DNA from: Pararhodobacter aggregans | GTDB lineage: Bacteria > Pseudomonadota > Alphaproteobacteria > Rhodobacterales > Rhodobacteraceae | DNA: 64,000 nt | Direction: 5' to 3' | NCBI RefSeq assembly: GCF_003075525.1 | Contig: NZ_QDDR01000006.1 | Coordinates: 1 to 64,000 of the forward strand | In this document: positions 59,813 through 64,000 of the stretch, in pieces | Layout: each line of letters starts with the position of its first letter | How positions within the stretch are numbered: the stretch's first letter is position 1 | Position numbers and translations under genes: made by a program | Notes under the pieces: model-generated | What the model saw: the letters and a program-made list of their open reading frames with translations, nothing else | Database searches by the model: none | What the model was told of the DNA's origin: nothing

Positions 59813-59924
59813 ACTTTCAGCGTCCGGGGCGTTTCCCCGTCGGCGTGAGGCGGTGTTTAGGCTAGCGTCGCGGCGGGTGCAAGGGGGATTTTTCGGCTTC
59901 GTGACAACTTTTTTTGCCGGGGTT

Positions 59925-61667
59925 TCAGGCCGGTGCCGCATCGTCCAGACGCAGCTGCACCCGGTTGCGGCCGCCCCAGGAATTGACCTCGATCTTGCCG
60001 GCGAAATGCCAAAGCCCGGGGCCCCGCCGCTCCAGCGCAGGCCCCAGCGGGCCGTCGAAGGCGCCGAAGGCCACCGCTTCCAGCGCCGCGCCGCCGCGGT
60101 CGCCGAAGCGCAGCCGCAGGTGGTTGGTGCCGATCCGCCGGGCATCGAGCACGGCCTGCGAGGGGAAGGCGAATCGCGGGGCAGGGGCGGCCTGGCCGAA
60201 GGGCCCGGCCTGTTCCAGCGATTCGACCAGCTCGACCGTCGCGGCCCCGGGCATCAGCAGCCCGTCGAGCCTGAGATCCCCCGCGCCGCCGGTGCCCGCG
60301 CCCTGCCGGGCCAGCAATTCGCCCAGCCGCTCCATCGCCGCCTCCAGCTTGTCGCGGGCGACGGTCAGCCCGGCGGCCATCCGGTGCCCGCCGCCCTTGA
60401 CCAAGAGCCCCTCGGCCGCGAGCCGCTGCACCGAGGCGCCGAGGTCCACACCCGCGACCGAGCGGGCCGAGCCCTTGCCCTCGGCCCCGTCCAGCGCGAT
60501 GACCACGGCGGGGCGGTTGGTGGCCTCCTTCAGGCGGGCGGCGACGATGCCGATGACGCCCGGGTGCCAGCCCTCGGCCGCGGCCCAGACCAGCGGCCCG
60601 TCGAGGCCCCGGCGTTCGGCCTGGGCGAGTGCCTCTTCCCGCACGGCGGCCTCGATGGCGCGGCGGTCGTCGTTGAGCTGATCGAGCCTCTGCGCCAGTT
60701 GCTGCGCCTCATGCGGGTTGGAGGTGGAGAGAAGCCGCGCCCCCAGATCGGCGGCACCGATGCGCCCACCGGCGTTGACGCGGGGGCCCAGCACGAAGCC
60801 CAGGTGATAGGGCGTCGGCGCCGAATCGATGCGGCCCACGTCCGACAGCGCCACCAGACCGGGGCGCCCGCGTTGGCCCATGACCTTCAGCCCCTGCCGC
60901 ACGAAGGCGCGGTTGACGCCGATCAGCGGCGCCACATCGGCCACGGTGGCCAGCGCCACGAGGTCAAGAAAGCCCATCAGGTCAGGTCCTTGCACGCCGT
61001 TCTGCCGCAGCTGGCGGTTGGCCTCGACCAAGAGCAGGAACACCACCCCCGCGGCGCAGAGATGGCCCAGATCGCCCGGTTCGTCCTGCCGGTTGGGGTT
61101 CACCACGGCATAGGCGGGGGGCAGCGTCTCGGACCCCAGGTGGTGGTCGATGACCAGCACATCGGCGCCCTTCGCCGCGGCGATCGGCCCGTGCGAGAGC
61201 GTGCCGCAATCCACGCAGAGGATCAGGCGATGGTCCTGCGCAAGGGCCTCCATCGCCGGTTCGTTCGGGCCATAGCCCTCGTCGATGCGGTCGGGGATAT
61301 AAAGCGTGGCGTCATGGCCCAGCGCCCGCAGCCAGACCAGCAGCAGCGCCGCCGACGAGCCGCCGTCCACGTCGTAATCGGCAAAGACGGCGATCTTCTC
61401 GCGCGCGTTCAGCGCCGCCAGCAGCCGTTCGGCCGCGCGCTCCATGTCGCGCAGGCGGCGGGGATCGGGCAGCAGGGCGCGCAGCGAGGGGGCGAGATAG
61501 GCCTCGACCCCCTCGGGTTCGACCTCGCGCGCGGCCAGCACGGCGCAGAGCGCGGCGGGCAGGCGGGTGGCCTGGGCCAGCGCCTCGGCCTGCCGCTCGC
61601 GCAGGGCGCCGGGTCCGACCCAGCGCCGCCCGGTCAGCGAGGTCTCGACGCCGAGATAGGCACTCAT
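59925..61667 (-). CDS. recJ: Single-stranded-DNA-specific exonuclease RecJ
   Basis: A 580-aa 5'-3' ssDNA exonuclease for recombination and repair. DHH motifs: FADYDVDGGSSAALL, VDCGTLSH, VIDHHLGSETLPPAYAVVNPNR; DHHA1 motif GGGHRMAAGLTV around residue 420; C-terminal OB-like domain. Start 61667 (MSAYLGVETSLTG) overlaps the glpX stop by 4 bp (ATGA), so glpX-recJ are coupled. A long frame upstream is antisense. Confidence 0.93.
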   Translation of the reverse strand: MSAYLGVETSLTGRRWVGPGALRERQAEALAQATRLPAALCAVLAAREVEPEGVEAYLAPSLRALLPDPRRLRDMERAAERLLAALNAREKIAVFADYDVDGGSSAALLLVWLRALGHDATLYIPDRIDEGYGPNEPAMEALAQDHRLILCVDCGTLSHGPIAAAKGADVLVIDHHLGSETLPPAYAVVNPNRQDEPGDLGHLCAAGVVFLLLVEANRQLRQNGVQGPDLMGFLDLVALATVADVAPLIGVNRAFVRQGLKVMGQRGRPGLVALSDVGRIDSAPTPYHLGFVLGPRVNAGGRIGAADLGARLLSTSNPHEAQQLAQRLDQLNDDRRAIEAAVREEALAQAERRGLDGPLVWAAAEGWHPGVIGIVAARLKEATNRPAVVIALDGAEGKGSARSVAGVDLGASVQRLAAEGLLVKGGGHRMAAGLTVARDKLEAAMERLGELLARQGAGTGGAGDLRLDGLLMPGAATVELVESLEQAGPFGQAAPAPRFAFPSQAVLDARRIGTNHLRLRFGDRGGAALEAVAFGAFDGPLGPALERRGPGLWHFAGKIEVNSWGGRNRVQLRLDDAAPA

Positions 61668-62629
61668 GCCACCGGCGTGCGGTAGATCATGCGGCGCACC
61701 GACCCGGTTTTCGAGCGCATCAGCAGGGTTTCGGTGGTGACCCAGCCCGGCTCGCGCTTGAGGCCCGAGACGATCGAGCCGTTGGTCACGCCGGTGGCCG
61801 AGAAGATCACGTCCGCCGTCACCAGCTCGTCGCGGGTGTAGATGCGGTTGAGGTCGGTGATCCCGGCCTTGGCCGCCCGGCCGCGCTCGTCGTCGTTGCG
61901 GAACAGCAGCTTGCCGTAGATCTGCCCGCCCATGCATTTCAGCGCGGCGGCGGCCAGCACCCCCTCAGGCGCGCCACCCGAACCCATGTACATGTCGATC
62001 CCGGTCAGTTCCGGCTCGGCGCAATGGATCACGCCCGCCACGTCGCCATCGGTGATGAGGCGGATCGCGGCGCCGGTCGAGCGGACTTCGCGGATCAGAT
62101 CCTCGTGCCGGGGGCGTTCGAGGATGCAGCAGGTGATGTCCGACATGTCGCAACCCTTGGCAGCGGCGAGCGCGCGGACCCGTTCGGCGGGCTCCATCTC
62201 CAGCGTCACGGTGCCGGGGGCATAGCCGGGGCCGATGGCCAGCTTTTCCATGTAGACATCGGGGGCGTGCAGCAGCGTGCCGCGGGGCGCCATGGCGATG
62301 ACGGTCAGCGCGTTCGGCATGTCCTTGGCGGTCAGCGTCGTGCCTTCCAGCGGGTCCAGTGCGATATCCACCGCCGGGCCGTTGCCGGTCCCGACCTCTT
62401 CGCCGATGTAAAGCATCGGCGCCTCGTCGCGCTCGCCCTCGCCGATGACCACGACGCCTTCGATATCCAGCATGTTCAGCTGGGTGCGCATCGCCTCGAC
62501 GGCAGCATGGTCGGCGGCCTTCTCGTCGCCGCGCCCGATCCAGGCGGCGGATTCCAGCGCCGCGGCTTCAGAGACGCGGGCCAGGCCCAGCGACAGCATG
62601 CGGTCATGGAAGAGGGGGGATTCGGGCAT
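61664..62629 (-). CDS. glpX: Fructose-1,6-bisphosphatase class II
   Basis: A 321-aa gluconeogenic enzyme that hydrolyses fructose-1,6-bisphosphate to fructose-6-phosphate. The GlpX metal-binding motifs are present: VVIGEGERDEAPMLYIGEEVG, DIALDPLEGTT and ILERPRHEDLI. AAGGA lies 6 bp before the ATG at 62629; an ATG at 62635 is too close to the SD. Overlaps recJ by 4 bp and follows hom on the same strand, a conserved Rhodobacterales order. Confidence 0.93.
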   Translation of the reverse strand: MPESPLFHDRMLSLGLARVSEAAALESAAWIGRGDEKAADHAAVEAMRTQLNMLDIEGVVVIGEGERDEAPMLYIGEEVGTGNGPAVDIALDPLEGTTLTAKDMPNALTVIAMAPRGTLLHAPDVYMEKLAIGPGYAPGTVTLEMEPAERVRALAAAKGCDMSDITCCILERPRHEDLIREVRSTGAAIRLITDGDVAGVIHCAEPELTGIDMYMGSGGAPEGVLAAAALKCMGGQIYGKLLFRNDDERGRAAKAGITDLNRIYTRDELVTADVIFSATGVTNGSIVSGLKREPGWVTTETLLMRSKTGSVRRMIYRTPVA

Positions 62630-62790
62630 GATCATTCCTTGATTGAAATCGGGCTGCTCTGGGGACTGCATAGCGCGCGAGGGGGGCGGAAACAACGTTG
62701 GTGCCGCTAACGACCGGGCAGGCCTGCACGCGGTCCCGCCCGGGATCATCCGGGGCTCTGGTGACAGGCATGCTACGGGGCGGCGGGAAG

Positions 62791-62914
62791 GTGGGATGAA
62801 ATCCCACCCTACGGGGCGCGCATCGTGGGGACGGCGCCGGGCCGGGCGGCGAGCGTGTAGGGTGGGATTTCATCCCACCGCGAGGCCAGGGTGCAGGGTG
62901 GGATTTCATCCCAC
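62791..62914. repeat. Three copies of a GTGGGAT-N3-ATCCCAC palindrome
   Basis: Copies at 62791-62807, 62862-62878 and 62898-62914, the middle two flanked by GTAGGG or GCAGGG. They lie between glpX and hom, so an mRNA of the hom-glpX-recJ cluster would carry three stem-loops. The motif is related to the 28-bp palindrome at 13927. Confidence 0.85.
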
Positions 62915-62925
62915 CCCAGGCTATG

Positions 62926-64000
62926 TCACACTTCCTCGATTCTCAGCGCCACCGGCTCGCCCACCAGCACGCCGGTATCGGCGAAACGGGTCAGGGCATG
63001 GGCGATGTCGTCGGACGAGGCCTTGTGCGTGACGATCAGCACCGGCGCGTCGGTGCCTTCGTGCGAATACTGGCGCATGCGGGCGATGGAGATGCCGCTT
63101 TCGCCCAGAACCGTGGCGATCTTGGCCAGCGCGCCGGGCTTGTCCAGAAGCGTCATGCGCAGATACCAGGGCGCGCCCGCGCTGACCGCGGCGGGGGGGG
63201 CTGCGACCAGATCCGCGGCCGGCTGGCCGAAGACCGGCAGGCGGAAGCCGCGGGCGATGTCGATCACGTCGCCCATCACGGCGCTGGCGGTCGGGCCTTC
63301 GCCCGCACCCGCGCCACGCAGCACGATCTGGCCGACCATGTCGCCCTCGATCACCACCATGTTGGTGCCGCCCTGCAACTGGCCCAGCGGATGCGTTTCT
63401 GGCACCAGGCAAGGCGTCATGCGCTGTTCCAGCCCGCGGCCGGTCATCTGCGCCACGCCCAGCAGCTTGATGGAATAGCCCATGTCGCGCGCCAGCCGGA
63501 TATCGGCGGTCGAGACCGAACCGATGCCCTGCAGCACCACATTGTCGAAATCCACCTCGGTGCCGAAGGCGATGGCGCTGAGCAGGCTCAGCTTGTGGCC
63601 CGCGTCGATGCCGCCCACGTCGAGATTGGGATCGGCTTCCAGATAGCCCAGCTTGCGGGCTTCCTCGAACACCGCGTCATAGGGCAGGCCCGCCGATTCC
63701 ATCCGGGTGAGGATGTAGTTGCAGGTGCCGTTCATCACGCCCATGACGCGCTTGATCTGGTTGCCCGCCAGCCCTTCGGTCAGGGCCTTGATGACCGGGA
63801 TGCCGCCCGCCACCGCCGCCTCGAACCGCAGGGAACGGCCCTTCTCCTCGGCCAGGCGCGCCAGGGCGGTGCCGTGCTTGGCCAAGAGCGCCTTGTTGGC
63901 GGTGACCACGTCCTTGCCGCTCTTCAGCGCCGTCTCGACCAGCGCCTTGGCCACGCCATTCTCGCCGCCGATCAGTTCGACCACGACATCGACATCCTCG
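62926..64000 (-). CDS. hom: Homoserine dehydrogenase, 5'-partial
   Basis: The C-terminal 358 residues of homoserine dehydrogenase, which makes homoserine for Thr and Met. The frame runs beyond the window end (ELIGGENGVAKALVETALKSGKDVVTANKALLAKHG), so the NADP-binding N-terminus is outside. KALLAKHG and the substrate region GVMNGTCNYILTRME are family motifs. A C-terminal ACT domain (GALAKIATVLGESGISIARMRQYSHEGTDAPVLIVTHKASSDDIAHAL) senses Thr. It is followed by the triple palindrome region and glpX. Confidence 0.93.
   Translation of the reverse strand, partial: EDVDVVVELIGGENGVAKALVETALKSGKDVVTANKALLAKHGTALARLAEEKGRSLRFEAAVAGGIPVIKALTEGLAGNQIKRVMGVMNGTCNYILTRMESAGLPYDAVFEEARKLGYLEADPNLDVGGIDAGHKLSLLSAIAFGTEVDFDNVVLQGIGSVSTADIRLARDMGYSIKLLGVAQMTGRGLEQRMTPCLVPETHPLGQLQGGTNMVVIEGDMVGQIVLRGAGAGEGPTASAVMGDVIDIARGFRLPVFGQPAADLVAAPPAAVSAGAPWYLRMTLLDKPGALAKIATVLGESGISIARMRQYSHEGTDAPVLIVTHKASSDDIAHALTRFADTGVLVGEPVALRIEEV

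Noticed and set aside
1-64000. CRISPR arrays or insertion sequences
   Set aside because: No spaced identical repeats of CRISPR type and no transposase-like gene is seen; the repeats present are intergenic palindromes.

Overview
The window looks like an alphaproteobacterial chromosome of the Rhodobacterales type. It is GC-rich, carries the conserved hom-glpX-recJ block, a B12-dependent ribonucleotide reductase, a BKACE-type carnitine operon and a RutR-like pyrimidine-degradation operon. The assignment rests on gene content and protein character only.

Region by region. 1-5.5 kb: the end of a FliM/FliN-like gene, an alr-mlaE-mlaF operon and a pair of c-type cytochrome genes. 5.7-9.4 kb: two glycosyltransferases and a Kdo-transferase (waaA). 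9.4-17.2 kb: a six-gene minus-strand operon, with a divergent AraC/GlxA regulator, that appears to take gamma-butyrobetaine or crotonobetaine to carnitine and then to glycine betaine. It holds a CaiD-like hydratase, a CoA ligase, a CaiA-like dehydrogenase, a carnitine dehydrogenase-thioesterase fusion, a small lipoprotein and a BKACE enzyme. 17.4-19.8 kb: tyrS and anmK. 20-31.4 kb: two tandem RutR-like TetR regulators diverge from an eleven-gene operon for late reductive pyrimidine catabolism (dihydropyrimidinase, N-carbamoyl-beta-alanine amidohydrolase, omega-aminotransferase) with its own NMT1-type ABC importer. A RutR-like operator lies in the divergent promoter. 31.4-40.7 kb: nrdJ behind two NrdR boxes, yghU, a ferric-iron importer without its ATPase, an L,D-transpeptidase, a small lipoprotein and an FkbM methyltransferase.

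41.8-59.75 kb is an integrated element of about 18 kb in a tRNA-Glu(TTC) gene, bounded by 38-bp att repeats with one mismatch. It has a tyrosine integrase next to attR and a RepA-like ATPase near attL. It carries a full HK97-type head set (portal, protease, capsid, connectors, both terminase subunits) plus tail tube, tape measure and one distal-tail-like gene. I recognise no tail-tip hub, fibre, holin or endolysin. The head genes are intact and translationally coupled in an unusual order, which fits a capsid-forming phage satellite or a minimal prophage better than random decay. An AT-richer two-gene cassette (XRE regulator and HEPN-like protein) lies next to its early promoter.

The window ends with recJ, glpX and a 5'-truncated hom. 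Several dispersed intergenic repeats stand out: a family with an ATATTT-GAACAAAG core that supplies ribosome-binding sites to two genes; two hairpins with an identical 17-nt loop but unrelated perfect arms; and GTAGG-type palindromes, one of them inside the coding region of the carnitine dehydrogenase fusion.
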